NCBI RefSeq assembly: GCF_016545825.1
Contig: NC_052622.1
Coordinates: 2,547,001-2,611,000, forward strand
Length of the DNA: 64,000 nucleotides
DNA from: Eucalyptus grandis
Lineage: Eukaryota; Streptophyta; Magnoliopsida; Myrtales; Myrtaceae
Direction: 5' to 3'
Positions 33,914 through 50,222 of this stretch are shown here, in pieces. Position numbers and translations under genes: made by a program. Under the pieces are notes generated by a model that ran no database searches, had not been told where the DNA came from, and was given only the letters and a program-made list of their open reading frames with translations. How positions within the stretch are numbered: position 1 is the first letter of the stretch; each line of letters begins with the position of its first letter.

Positions 33914-36900
33914 TTATTTGAAATTTTGGTAGAAAGCACTGGAAAGATCGAATAAGGAATTCAGACAAACCCGTCTTGCTCTTTTATCCACAGGAGTCCA
34001 TGAAGGGACCAGAGATGCTGCCACTTTTCCATTCTTGAATGAACCAAATGATTGTGTGGATCTCTTCTGCCTCTTCTCCTCAGGTGTTTTTCTGACAGTG
34101 CTACCTCCTTGATACTTAAAAAATTCGAGAATCGATGGACTTCTTCTCTTTGTTGTATTTGATTTGGTCCGTGTGTTGCCATAACAAGGAGATGCACTGG
34201 ATGGAAGGGATTGTCGCCACAACTTGCTCTTTTCCCGGATTCTGTTCAGAAACTCAATTGTCCAGGGTGAACCTTTTTGCAAGTGGGGCATGTGAATGGC
34301 ATTTCTAAGTGGTGTTCCATTATACCTTGCCCTGTTCTCCTGTACTGGTATACCATGTAAGTTCTCCATGGATCTCCCATCCAAAAACCCCTTAAAGAGT
34401 TTGTCTTGATTGTCGGTAGGCATTTTGTCATTTACTAGCTCCGTAGATACAAAGCAATCAGTTTCTTCCTGTAAACTTTGCCTTTGATGATTCCCAGGGC
34501 TATGAATGAATGAAGTAGAATTGCTCACAGCAACTGTTGGGAAAGTCGGATAATTGTGTCGATCGAAGGAAAATCTACTTGCATGATTGGATCCACCTCT
34601 GGCATTGTTTTCCAGATCTGGCAATGAAAATGAAAACTCAAAGGATTAGCAATTGATGGATGGGTAAGGTTGATAGCTTCACCTTTAGTGTCCTCATGAA
34701 CAATATCAGAGTTCTTGATATCCGTCCAATCGAAGGTGTCCGTTGTAGCTAGGTGTGCTCCCGTGTACCAATAAAGGAAATCATCATCAGGAGCTAGGCT
34801 TTGGTGCTTAGTCACATTAGAGGAGAAAACAGCTTTCTTGATCCCAGAATCAAATCGATTGCCGACTCTAGAAGGATATGTGGTAGTTGACTCATCCATC
34901 CCTCTTTTTTGACCTAGGAAATGATCAACACATGAATTGGGCTTTTAAACTTGTTGTGTATCTCCTGATCTTTGAGTATTGTCGAATCATATAGATTTGT
35001 AAACCCAGGAAGTTTTGAGGAGCTGCTGTTACATAGTTTTGAAGGCTGAAAATGCAGCAGGTCGTCCACACGTACATTACCTTTGTCAGGGTGCTTCTCG
35101 TACTTACATCTTTTCCCTCCAGAATCCAGCTTACTGTGGCAGTGTTTAGAGTCAGGGCCTGATGACACTGAAGAAGAGCAGTCTGTCATTATAGACCGAG
35201 AATCCTCACGTTCCCCAAATTGGCATAAAGCACTAAAAAAGAGAAACACTTTCATCAGGAACTTGATATTTTTGGACCGTGGTGACTCTGCATTCATGAG
35301 ATAATTCAAAAAAGTCACTGAGCATCCCTTCAGAAGACAGTATTGCTTGAGCTGATAGTGGATTGACAGAAGGAAATTTGTTCAGGAAAGATTCTGCCAG
35401 TGTCTCTGATTCAGGAAGTTTAGTATAAAGACCCCTAATAATCCTAGTTTCCTTAGCAATAGATTTCAATATGATCTCATCAGTCAACTCAGGTGAAAAG
35501 GAGCAAAGGAATTGTAAATCAATTCCCAGACTAGCTGCCGCAGCATAAAGTCCATCTGAAGATTCCATTACCGAAGCAAGAAAGCCAGATTCCCCCTCAA
35601 ATATCTGCTAGAAATAACATAATGAGAAAATCATAAAATCACAGACCTGCACTAACTTCTTGTAAGGAATGACATAAGTTGCATGCTTTTGCCAACTTGG
35701 CTAAGCGAACATTACAAAAGAAGAAAAGTAATAGTATGAAAAGGGAGGAGCCCAATGCAAAAGCCCATTAAGAGTAACAAGTATACAGTTGTTTTATGCT
35801 TTCTATTGGCTTCATAACAATATGCACAGGGCACAGTATATTATAGCAAATCATCATCACACTGTGCTTGCATGCAGAAACAATTTAAGTTCATCTTCAG
35901 CATGACACAGAAAATCTCAAGTAAAAGCATGAGATGGAGCTGAAACAGCAGTTGTTACTGAAATATAAATGTAATCACTGCACATGTTTCTTTACAACCG
36001 CTAGACTTTTTCCTACTTTAATTATCCAGAAAAATACAGAAATGAAAATTTTTGTCTCCAGAGGAAATAATTTTCCTTTTCAACCAGTTCAGAAAGGTCT
36101 AACAACAAGGAATAATTAATGATATTTACCAGAATGCATGCCCTAAAAGCGAAGCTCAAGTTCGTAAGAATATTTGCTGCTATATTCTCAATATGACAAG
36201 CTAACACTGAAGATCCTTCACTGAAACCAGAGGCTTTTCTGCCAATGTTCTTGTGAGTATACCACACCAGGCAAACTGCAGCACTGATTATAATATCAAC
36301 TGGCAGGGTTGTATCACGCTCAATTACTTGAATTCCTTCTTTCTCCATAGCCAGAATCTTTTGATATGTGCTTCTTCTGGACACCAACATTACTTCACTT
36401 GAATTTTGTGTGTTCACAATAACGACCACACCAGGAAAAGAAACAAGCCCTAGCTCAATATGGCCCGATCCTACAACAGGTGGCTCATAAGATGGATTTC
36501 CTGCCCTGGGGCTACTAATTGAAACCTTGCAAGTAATATCACCAGGAACCTTGACCGCATGGATATTGTTCATTTCACCAGGAATCTTGCCTGCAGGTAC
36601 ACTATTTTCTTCAGCTCTATCTTTCGAAGGATTCAAGAAGAAGTCCAGGTCATGAAATGGTGACATGGATTTAAATAGTGACGAAGCCCTCTCATAATCA
36701 TACTCAGAAACCAGTGTTTGACTTGCTGGCTTTTGGTATTCAGTATCAGTAGACTTCCGGGAAGAAGCCTCAGTCAGATCCTCCCTCAGCAAAGAGACCC
36801 TGTCAGAAAGCATGTCCAATGGCCCACTTCCTTCTTCAAATTTAGGCCTGCTAGGATTGTGATCAAGAAGGATGAAGTCAAGAATGACTTTCCCATAATT

Positions 36901-39649
36901 GGCAATACTTAATTCGAAGTCAAAACTCCTGTTCAGCTCCCCTACCATATTGTGATAAAAGGAATTGATCGCAGAGCTGCAGTTGTCTTCCTCCAATAGA
37001 TGCCAATTTAAATAGATCCCATCGGATGCCAATGGAGGCTGTGGCTTCAAATCAATCAGGGCTTCTGCAACAATTGCAGACAATGTTCCTAGTACAGAGT
37101 CGGGGAGAACTGGCACGGGCAGTGATTTGAACATCTCATCTACAAGAGCCAGTTCCCGACTGATTACCAATTCCTCATAATTCTTGAACTTCACCTTTTC
37201 CTGCAGCATTTCATTGCAGAACTCAGGTTCATGGACTTCTTGTAAGCTGAAGACCTCACTAAATAGAGCTGTCCCAATGTCAAGTATCTGAAAGTCCTCG
37301 AATACAACTGGGCTAATTGACAAAAAATAATCTGTGTCTGATGGTCCCTGACAATGTGAGTTGCCTCGTAGACAAGGTCTGTCCAAAATGCTCACAAAAT
37401 CCATTTCCAGAAAAGTTGTTCCTATTACAGAGTCAGATTCAAGGTAATCCTTAAACAGACAATGGTGTGAAGGAAATTCATAAAGGTCTTTCTCAAGCAA
37501 GTTCAAAATTTCTTTGGTGTCAAATGGAGAATCATCATTTTGACTTAGATATAGTGGTTTGACTTTGTGAAGAAGCTTTACAAGCTCATATTGCACAGAT
37601 GTGCTTGTCATAACTTCCAAACTAATCTCCTCCCCTTCTAAAAAGGAAATTGGATACATGGGAAGTCCGACTGGCCCACAGCATAAGCATCATCTTCCCA
37701 AAAGACAGCCTGCGGCTCTATGAGATACTGTATACTTGTGTCTCCAAATTTAGCGACCACTTCTTGAGCCTCCAAAATATAGTTCACTGAGAAGCTCAGC
37801 TTGGGTGCATCCTGTCAGTAAAAATATAGCGATAAGTATCTATTTTGAGTGAAAGCTTGTCATCAAGATCCATCTGCTAGCAAACCACCAAATGCCTTAC
37901 AGTCTTGGACCAGAATCTTGTTAAATTCTGACAACCATTTGGCGAAACAATTGAAAGCAACCAGCTGTTGTGGTGTTGTGGCTGCCGATGGTTATCCTAG
38001 CAAATATCTAAATACAGACTTGGATGATAGTAGTGACTTTGCCTTCTTAAGGACAAGCAAATGCTCAATCATCAATTAAGCGATGGACTATGATCATTTG
38101 GGAGGGTCTAACATTCCTGAACTGGCTCAATATTTTTCATGTAGAAAGAGAAACATGTCGCAATATGTAACCACAGGGTCACTCATCAAAGATTGATAAA
38201 AATGGATGTCCTTGATGAATCAGAGTTGCCACTTTTCTCTAGTTTTCTTAAATTATCTACTGGTCAAAACTAATGCTTGCTGTTTGAAGAACAAAGTTCA
38301 GCTTAAATGCAACAAGTTCCAGGGGAAAATAAAATGGAAGGATCTTACGAACTAAGTTAAGCCTGGAATTTACCTCATTGTTTTCAATTTCAAGAACTTC
38401 AGAAGATGCCTACTGCTTCTTCCTCAAGCAAGTAAGAATTCTCCTGAGGATAACAATGAACAAAAATAGGACTGTGGCATCACACTTCTGGTATATTCAC
38501 TGTAACTTGCTAATGATATTCAGCATACCAAGCAACTACCCAGCTCCGGTGTCTCAAGCTGGAATGCTGCCATGCCTTGTGCGCCCTTTTCATTGACGAA
38601 GTTTTCACTGCTAATCTGACGGTTGCAGTAACATAACATCAGGAAGACAGAGACAAACTTTTCTGGAGTTCTGAAAAGATAAGAGTGAAAAAAAATTTCT
38701 CTGGCATCAGTTCATACTTTGGAAAGTTCAGCTTCCCTAGCTGCAGGCTTACTAGTTGAACAGCAGCCCAACCTTTCCTTCGCTCCGGAGCTTAGCTCTC
38801 CTTCTTTCTGCAAGTAAGCAGGAACAATCCGCTTGACGGAACTCAACCAGGCAATACCGACTGCCAATAACTCTGCTAATTCGCCGGCCAGAAGTGGATA
38901 TAATGAAAGGCGACGGAGCCAATAAGCTTTTCCTCGCGTATCATAATTTCCAAATTCTTCATTTTTCCAACCAAAAAGGAAAGGAACGTTGAACAAGGGA
39001 ATACCAAAACCAACTGAAGTCAAACTACTATGCCTCGTGGACGATGAACTGTCTTCATATTCACACAACTTCAGAGCTAATCCTGACGCAAAATCTAAAC
39101 AGGCAACGCCTTAGAGGGCGAGGATCGCACCAAATTCAAACTGAAATCCACAGATTAAAACGAGAGCTCGATCTCCAGGCGTTTTCCCAATCAATCACAC
39201 GTCAAACTCAAACTCCTAATAGATCGCTCAACATTTCCAGTTTCACCCTCACGCAGCTAACCAACACCGGCGAAGCATCACGAGTGATCACCGACTACTT
39301 CAAGCATCAAACACGGCCGAAGAGCGACATACCTCGACGCTTCCATGTCCGCAACCTTCTCCGCCTCCGGCGTCGTCGATGAACTGAGGAACGACGTCGG
39401 TCAGGAACCTCGAGAGGGCGGGCTCGATCTCCAGCCTGTGGAGCTCGAGGGAGACGCCGATCGCGGAGAGGAGCCGGAGCAGAGGAGGTCCTGCTCCGAG
39501 GCGAGAGGGAGAGCCGAGGGGAGGCGAGGGACCGGGAGGTCCAGGAAGGTTAGGGTTTGGGCCGGAGACGACGACGGCGGCGGCGGCCGCGGAGGAGGAG
39601 GAGGAGGTTCGGCGCTGAAGTAGTCGATGTTGAGGAAGCGAGTTCGCAT
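33914..39649 (-). CDS. SHOC1: SHOC1/ZIP2-like meiotic crossover protein
   Basis: XPF-family protein that, with the ERCC1-like partner PTD, promotes class I (ZMM) crossovers in meiotic nuclei. Inferred exons: 39649-39333 (N terminus MRTRFLNIDYF), 38807-38718, 38615-38529 (FQLETPELG), 38409-38374 (SEVLEIENNE), 37811-36130 (large, holding most of the linker and the XPF-like segment VVVIVNTQ..EVMLVSRRSTY), 35604 to about 34951 (helix-hairpin-helix FPSVNPLSAQAILSS then EESVSLF-type end and SALCQFGERED), 34913-34683 and 34617-33914 (stop). GT/AG borders are visible at most junctions; the 34951/34913 junction phase is unsettled. Frame breaks sit near 39490, near 37665 and at the T6 run 35235-35240. 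Identification is from the remembered family, without database confirmation. Confidence 0.85.
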
Positions 39650-39759
39650 CTTGTTTCTCAGGTTTGGGAGAGACGGAGGAGGAGAAGAAGGAAGATTTTG
39701 AATTTCGCGCTTCTGAGGTGGGGGGCTTTGTACTTCTTACTTTTATATATAATGAATAA

Positions 39760-40030
39760 TTGCATAAATAATCTCTAAACTTCAATCCAATATTCAATAT
39801 GGTCTCTAACTTTTTAATTTATTCCATGTGACCATTAAATTTTAACTTAATATGTAATATAATTGCGGGATTTTTAGTCTATTCAAACCGTCCTTTAATT
39901 TTTTCTGTAGATATTCAATTTAGTTTATGAATTTATTATATTCTTGGATTCAATACACGGAACGAGTTTAAAACGGATAAACCATAATACAAATTGAACT
40001 AAAATTTAGGAATCATTTATTTGATTTGTT
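39760..40030. mobile_element. Possible small TIR element
   Basis: Left ATAAATAATCTCTAAACTTC and right reverse complement AAATAAATGATTCCTAAATTT look like diverged inverted ends, with TCAATTTAGTTTATGAATT-type words inside as in M5. No GC-rich core. The rest of the intergenic space to 40690 holds nothing I recognise. Confidence 0.4.
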
Positions 40031-40712
40031 TTGCATATAATTTTCCTTTCAAGAAAAGTAATAAACATTTTTTGAATATTTGAACACTATATGACTTTAT
40101 AAGTCGGTTTTTAAATATTTTAGAAGGTTTCAAGCACTTCAAATCAACAAAAAGATAAACAATGCGTTTGGCAAAATTATAAAAAAAAATGAAAAGTTAA
40201 AAAGTACTAGTCATTTTGATCATTTTCATCACTTTACAACTCTTACTTCTAGAAACTCCAAGTTCATCTAGAGTCTCGATAGGAACATTCAAATTTGATA
40301 ATGTGACCAAATTACTACTTTTTTTTTCCTAAAAATATTATTACCACTTCCCTTTTCTCATTTGACATCTTGACTTTTGAGTTTCGTTTATTGAAGGGGG
40401 ATTTGCTCGATTAGGCAAATCCAACATGTAAAGTCAAAAGTTTTAAGATTTGGATGTACACGGTAATAAATTGATGAAATTCAACAAAGATATTCGGAAT
40501 TTCTCATAAGAAAAGATGTCGAACTCAATTCAAGATCGAACAATAGTAGAAGTAAGTTATTCAATACCTTAATTTAATAGGTGCCATTCATCTGAATTTC
40601 AATAAGCTGCAACATGGAATTCTTATCTTGCATGAGCATACTTTTAACAAAAACAAAACAAAACAAAAGAGAGAAAGGAAAATTCTAGGGATATGCAATT
40701 GACCAATGAGGA

Positions 40713-41401
40713 TCACTCATTTTTTTCTTCATTTATTCTCCACAACTTTTGCTTCTTCTTTTTCTCCACTCGGGGCTCCTCCTTCTTTTCCTCTTTCTTG
40801 TCCTCTTTCTTCTCTTCCTTCTTCTCCTCTTTCTTCTCCTCCACCGCTGGTCCTACCGATATGATGTCCACCTTCCCCACTTTCTTCAGCTTCTTCACCA
40901 CCGCCACCGTGTCCATCAATCCTATCACCGTCAGCTTCTGATCCGTCAAATCCGCCGCTATCGAGTCTACCCCTTTCCTCGCAGCGCATAATGGAAAGCA
41001 CCCGTCACCCACATAAATTCATTAAATGACTAGGTGACAAAGTAAACCAGCCCCAGGATTTGCAGCAACAGCAACTGATTCTCACGTAATTATAAATCCT
41101 CGCGTGAGAGTATAGCTTGAAAATGAACAGATTAAGGGTTATGAATTCCGATACCGAAAATATCAGCAGCAGCTTCGATGGCCTTCTGCTTCGTTTTGTC
41201 GTCTGCCATCGTCAACACCTTCAGTATCACCTTCTGCAGCAATGAATTCAGAACAGGAAGGAAAAGATGGAGTTTAGAACAGTTGAATTTCGACGTTTCA
41301 AGATGCAGTTCTGTGAAGAAAACGAGATCATGCAGCTGAGCTTAAGAGAAAGTTAACGTGGATGGAGAGAAATTTATGAAGCTGGAATGGACCTGAGCCA
41401 T
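40713..41401 (-). CDS. Heavy-metal-associated (HMA) domain protein
   Basis: Small HMA-fold protein of the plant HIPP/ATX1-like group. Exons: 41401-41393 (ATGGCTCAG), 41234-41155 (KVILK...TKQKAIEAAADIF) and 40972-40713 (GVDSIAADLTDQKLTVIG, then a KKVGKVDIISVGPA end of the domain and a Lys/Glu-rich tail with KKEEKKEE repeats, about 40 residues). The metal-binding CxxC of the first loop is absent: the loop reads MADDKTKQ, so metal binding by it is doubtful. No C-terminal CaaX box is seen (ends NEEKNE), so it would not be prenylated. Exon 2 shows one extra base (AAA at 41220-41222) against the expected frame. The protein's partner is unknown. Confidence 0.75.
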
Positions 41402-44819
<3,418 letters not shown>

Positions 44820-45694
44820 TATATTGTACGATATCTTAGGAGTTTCATAATCTTTTCTAGCTAAATTCACATTTCGACATACTATTTTCAATAGCCCCTA
44901 TTTAAGTGGATTGGATAAAGCTTCACTAAGAGGTTGGTGAGTGTAGGAAGTTTTAAATGTACAATAATATACCTATACTATTATCGATAATGACTAAAAT
45001 TTGTTATTTAGTTGACATTTTTCTTGATTGGTGTCATCTAATGGCTGATATTTGATGATATACAGTAACGGTAGAAGTGTTCGGTAGGCATAGAGCCCAA
45101 GGTTTTTTTATACTTTTTATGAGCTTTCTTCTCACACATAATAAGTGTTCTCCATTAAGAAACTATCTAGCAGCATCGCGATGACTTGACTCCCAAGTCA
45201 TACGTCTCTAAAAGAATTCAGAGTTGACATCATCTCTTTAAATTTTTGCGCTCACATTCATAAACGGTCTCGCAAAGTTGTATTCAATTACCATACTTGG
45301 ATTGACGGTGACGTGCATCTGCCCCAAAATAAATGATGAGGCAATTAGTTTCCAAAATCATACTTTGAATTTATCGGCTAGATGACAACACAAGAGGCTG
45401 TGATTTTATTACATCCCATCAAGCGAAGTGTTATTTTAAATGGAGAGGTGCGAAGGATGGATGGGCATGGGGGGTGACTTTCCTTTTCAGAATATTCCAT
45501 AGCAAAGTCCTAGAGAAAAGCAACCTCTCTAAATAATCTTCCGTGGTATACAAGCACAAGGGTAAGGTCGATCTTATGAGAGATTGTGACATGCAGCTTC
45601 GCACATTTAAGACAAAGTGTAGTCAAATGTTTTAAGTGAATGGTGACAAAATATCAATATATGGGATGGGAATCGATTGGATTTCAACGATGGA

Positions 45695-45840
45695 GTACAG
45701 CGCATGGGAGATTTAAGTTAATAGTCAAATGTTTTAATATTAACCTGTTTTTTGGTGCGTACAGCGCATGGGAGATTTTAGTTAATAGTCAAATGTTTTA
45801 TTATTAACCTGTTTTTTGGTGCGTACAGTGCATGAGAGAT
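45695..45840 (+). repeat. 64-bp tandem repeat at the position of the block A LINE insertion
   Basis: Units start at 45695, 45759 and 45823 with GTACAGCGCATGGGAG-type sequence, period 64 bp. Block A has one unit left of its LINE and the last unit right of it, so the LINE integrated in or beside this repeat. Confidence 0.8.
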
Positions 45841-47617
45841 TGTTTATTGATTAGATAAATGCGGGCGAATTTTACAACTGATGATTTTACTAAGTGCAAT
45901 GAGGTGTAATTGTTTCTGACAAAAGCCGTAATTTGTTAGTCCCATCATTTTCTGGACACCGTCCATTTGATCATTTATAGCGAGCCTATATGCTAATTTT
46001 CGGCATAAACCCTCGATTTTCGAAGAAACTAACTCTTGATAAAAGATTTACAAGGTACATGTATCAACTATAGTATCTTACATTAAAACTAGAAGCCTCG
46101 CACAAAAGGAGCTTTGATGGAAGCCTCACACTCAATTCTTAAACATTCGCCATCACGATTTCGTCAACAACATAACAAAGAAATCAAAAGATCGAGTCTT
46201 GTTAGAAGCGCGCAGTGGCTGGAAGACACTGCTGGAAAATCAGAAGTGCTTCAGGTCTTAAGGACGAAGGGAGAAATGCATCCCTAAGCAATCGTTCACC
46301 GGCCGCTTCCCCACGCGTCCTCGCGATCCAAAATATTAGGGGCCCGTTGTCGTTGAGACCCATTTCAATTTGTCCAAACCAGCACCAATTATCATGGCAG
46401 ATACTGTATTGACGGCGCACCTAAAACATTTTAAATCGTAATAGAATTGATATGTGGAATCATGTGTGATATCAAAAGTTGTGAGCAAACGTAGTGATTC
46501 AGGTCCTCAAGACAGCGCCTATTGTCTTTTTAAATCATAGCGAAGTCTCATTTTCGAATCCTATACCAGATTTTAAACACCCATGCTGAAAGTTAACATT
46601 ATAAAAAATTTGACAACGTTTTAAAGTTACAAATGTCAATATCGAATTATGAACTATTTCTTCGATTAGATATGCCAATCACTTTTTAAGGTTATTTACC
46701 AACGTTTATTGGTCGTGAGTGAGTGCACAAGCACAACGGGGTCTTAGATCAAAGCAGGGAACACGATTAAGGTGAGAGAGGAAAGGACGAAAATCAGATT
46801 AGATATTTTTCTTTCTTAAGTCTTAATAATATATTATTTTTTTTTTGGAAATTTGGGCCGATGTATGTATCTTCGGGATTCGACATTTGTAGCCCAATAG
46901 CTAGAACTGTCCTGAATTTTTCATAAAAAGATTAGGCGGGCCCCTGGTAAATCCACCCAAGAAACAATCCGAACCAATTGGGATTGTTGACACCTAAATT
47001 TTGGCGACCTGATTAGTCATTTATTGCATTAAAAATTAGGGGTTAATTTTATCCCTGAAAAAATAATTAATTGCACAGCATATAGATTTAGGTGCATTTG
47101 CATTTTTTGCATTTGTTTATTGGACCGGTGGCGGATGAGTTCAAATGGGTGGTTCGAGCTTTAAATTGACGGGCTGGACTAAACCCACGAAGGGAGCAAA
47201 TTGGCCCAAGCCCCTTTTTTTATGATCGAAAATTATCTCATGAAAAATAGAGATTTGAATTTTTTTCCGGGATATGTTGGGGGATTTTTCAATATCTTTG
47301 GAAAGGGCAAGTGCGACAAAAATATTGCGAGCTCATCTTTTTTTTGATCAGAAACCAACTGTATTATTTATATAGGAACAGGAGTACTACCCATTGCCAG
47401 GGCATCGATACATAGTAGGTCCCGAACTATAGAAGGAGGAGAAGAGGCCCAATTAGAGTGCAAGAAACCTCGGCCACGAGGCCTTAGCGCCCAGTCAGCC
47501 CCGGGGAATTCGCTTCCCGTCTACAATAGGACGAGACGCAAAAGTGGAAAACGGGATAGCAAGGTTTCAACGTCGACAATTAGGGTTCGGAGTCCCATGG
47601 AGGAGAGCATCGATTGT

Positions 47618-48640
47618 TCAGCATATCGACCATAGCCAAGCGTCGAGAATCAATCGAAGGTGATCTTCATTCATTCCTTTCTCGAGTAGATAAAGCGGGG
47701 CATGATGGAGAGCTCGAATCTCGGTTGCGAGAGGTGATGAAGCGGGAACAATTTGGGAGGAACCCCAATCAGATTGCCTTCGTGGTTTCTGCAAATACAA
47801 GCCACCGAACTGTCGATCCGCCACGGGGAAAGCCCGTCTACATTTACTTTGATTGTCCCAACCGGTGGAGGATTCCAAGTCCGAGAGGTAGGCAAAAGTG
47901 TACGCCCGTAGATAATATGTTCTGCGGCTTACTGCGATTGCTCTCTGCAGTTATAAATGCTAGATCTACAATCTGTTCATGGGTTGAGCGTTGGCTGCGG
48001 AAGATGGAATGATTTCGCGCCTGCCAGATTTGCCAAAGAAGAGCTACTACAATCTCCGAATCAGGTATGTGTTTATCCTGCAACAATATATTTGCTAGCC
48101 AAAAAGACAGTGGTTGTGTGTGGTTTGTTGAAAAGTTAAGCTGCACTTTCGGATGAGACCAAATACCCTGAATTTGTGGACAATATAGAAATAAATGTTC
48201 GGGAGTTTCAGGGAGATGAGTCGACATAAGCCGACAATGCAGGGTGGGAGGATATGTCGTTTGTATAGGTTTTCCCTTGTAGCTAGTGCATTGTGGCAAA
48301 GGGACCACAAAGACTCGATTTTGGGGGCGGTTTGTAGATGCCAAAGTTTACGCCAAACGGGGGTGGTAAGGTGAGGGGATATGGTTGCGAGAGGTAGGGA
48401 GAGATTTAGGAACATGATCTTTAATAAACCTATAGCCACTTTTAACCGAATACTCTCCTGTAAGTGTCCCTGGCCAAATAAGTTTGTCAGAAACCATAGT
48501 GGAACTGAGAGGAATGGTGAGGATCTCCTTAATAATTTGCTCATCAAAATTCTGTTGAAGAAGATGAACATTCTAGGTGGACAGATTCTGGTTAATATAA
48601 CTTTCAACAAGTTCAGGCTCCCCTCTTTTAGCTGGCCCAC
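47618..48640 (-). pseudogene. LINE ORF2 zf-RVT and RNase H region
   Basis: The open piece 48640-48095 contains the C-x2-C/H-rich zinc-binding zf-RVT part (LWSLCHNALATRENLYKR, then MSTHLPETPEHLFLYCPQ in the adjacent frame 48344-47844). The RNase H piece 47895-47618 starts with the GTIKVNVDGL block. The frames do not join, so at least two frame changes separate it from the RT. Confidence 0.75.
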
Positions 48641-48786
48641 CTAGAGTTCCTCTAGCTAACCATTTATCGTTTCGAATGTGTATCTGTGGCCATTCCCAAC
48701 AGACCATTGCATGCAGTCCGAGATGGAGTCCCTACCGAATAACGAGACTTTTGCCCCCAGGACGGATTTGAACCTCTAGGAGCATG

Positions 48787-50064
48787 CTAGAAATCAGTAG
48801 ATTGAAAATATAAACCTCTAAACGGGCGACTCCACAAAGAGGAAGAACAGTGATATAGCCGCCAAGCTTGTTTACCAAGAAGTGCCTTGTTAAGACTAAG
48901 TAAATCACGAAAACCCAGCCCTCCCTTTTCCTTCCCTTCTTGAAGTAGTTCCCAACTTTTCCAGTGTATGCCCGATTTGGTACTACTGTTTTGCCACCAA
49001 AACTGTGCGATTTTCTTCTCAATAGATTTGCATATTGACACTGGAATTTTAAATATGGACATAGCATAGTTTGGTAAGGCCTGCACCACAGATTTGAGTA
49101 GTATTTCCTTTCCCCCTTTAGATAGTAGCTGTTCTTTCCACCCCGCCAACTTAGCACTAACCCTTCCTAGTATCCAGGCGAACATATTCTTTTTAGAGAC
49201 TCCCCAATCAGAAGGTATCCCTAAATATTTGCCAGTTTTTTCAATCAATGGCACCCGAAGTGTACTAGCCAGATTTTGCTTTAAGAGAGTAGGACAAGCT
49301 CTGCTAAAAAAAAGGCCAGATTTGTTCCTATTCACCACTTGTCCGGTAGCAAGACAGTATTGTTGTAGGATATTGGCTAAATTTTGACATTCAATTAGAC
49401 TTCCATCTAAGAAGAATATGGCATCATCGGCGAAAAAGAGATGAGAAAGGATAGGACAGCACCTGTTAAACTGAATACCTTTAAGATTTCCCATATCGAC
49501 AGCTTGTTTAATGAGAGTTGATAAAACATTAGCCACCAAGATGAAAATATATGGCGAGAGAGGATCGCCTTGGCGTAGGCCTCTTGTAGGTTGAAAGTAG
49601 GGTAACGGTTGGCCATTGAATTTAACACTCAGTGAAGTCGTCGTTATGCACTGCATTACCCAATTCACCCAATTGGTATGGAACCCGAGTTTACATAAAT
49701 AAGCCTCCAAGAAATCCCACTCTACTTGATCATATGCTTTTTTCATGTCCAGCTTTAAAATAGCTTGAAACTTTCTCTTTCTGACTCTGGTTTTCAATTG
49801 GTGCAGGACTTCTTGAACAACCAAGATGTTATCCTGTATTTGCCTACCAGAAACAAAAGCACTCTGTTCCATGGAGATCAACTCAGGTAACCAAGGTTTT
49901 AATCTATTGGCTAATATCTTGGATATAATTTTGTAGATAAAATTACAGAGGCTGATGGGACGGTAATGATCTAACCTTTCAGGATGTGGGATCTTCGGAA
50001 TCAGAGTGATAAGCGTTCTGTTTAAAGCTGGGGGCAGCAGTCCTGTGCTGAAAAAATTCTGCAC
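48787..50064 (-). pseudogene. LINE ORF2 reverse transcriptase, long open frame
   Basis: 425 codons open from the ATG at 50064. All RT blocks are present: LDHYRPISLCNFIYKIISK, QSAFVSGRQIQDNILV, LDMKKAYDQVEWDFLEAYL, GLRQGDPLSPYIF and the catalytic SHLFFADDAIFFLDG with both aspartates. The closing part is a thumb-like region ending at 48787. The frame is cut off from the endonuclease (50223-51470) and from the zf-RVT part by frame changes, so the full ORF2 is not intact. This is the best-preserved pol of the window. Confidence 0.85.
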
Positions 50065-50222
50065 TGAGGTAAAGATATCCTCTTGGAGTATGTCCCAATA
50101 ATTCTGGTAGAATAGACCATTAAATCCATCCGGTCCGGGGCCTTTGTTGAGGTTGAAAGGTAGCAGTTTTCACTTCTTCCGAGAAACCTCAGCTATTAAA
50201 ACCTGGTTCATTTCCAATGTAA

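Noticed and set aside
39345..39623. Plus-strand ORFs opposite SHOC1 exon 1
   Set aside because: Antisense shadows of the GC-rich exon, which is supported by the MRTRFLNIDYF start and the following splice site.
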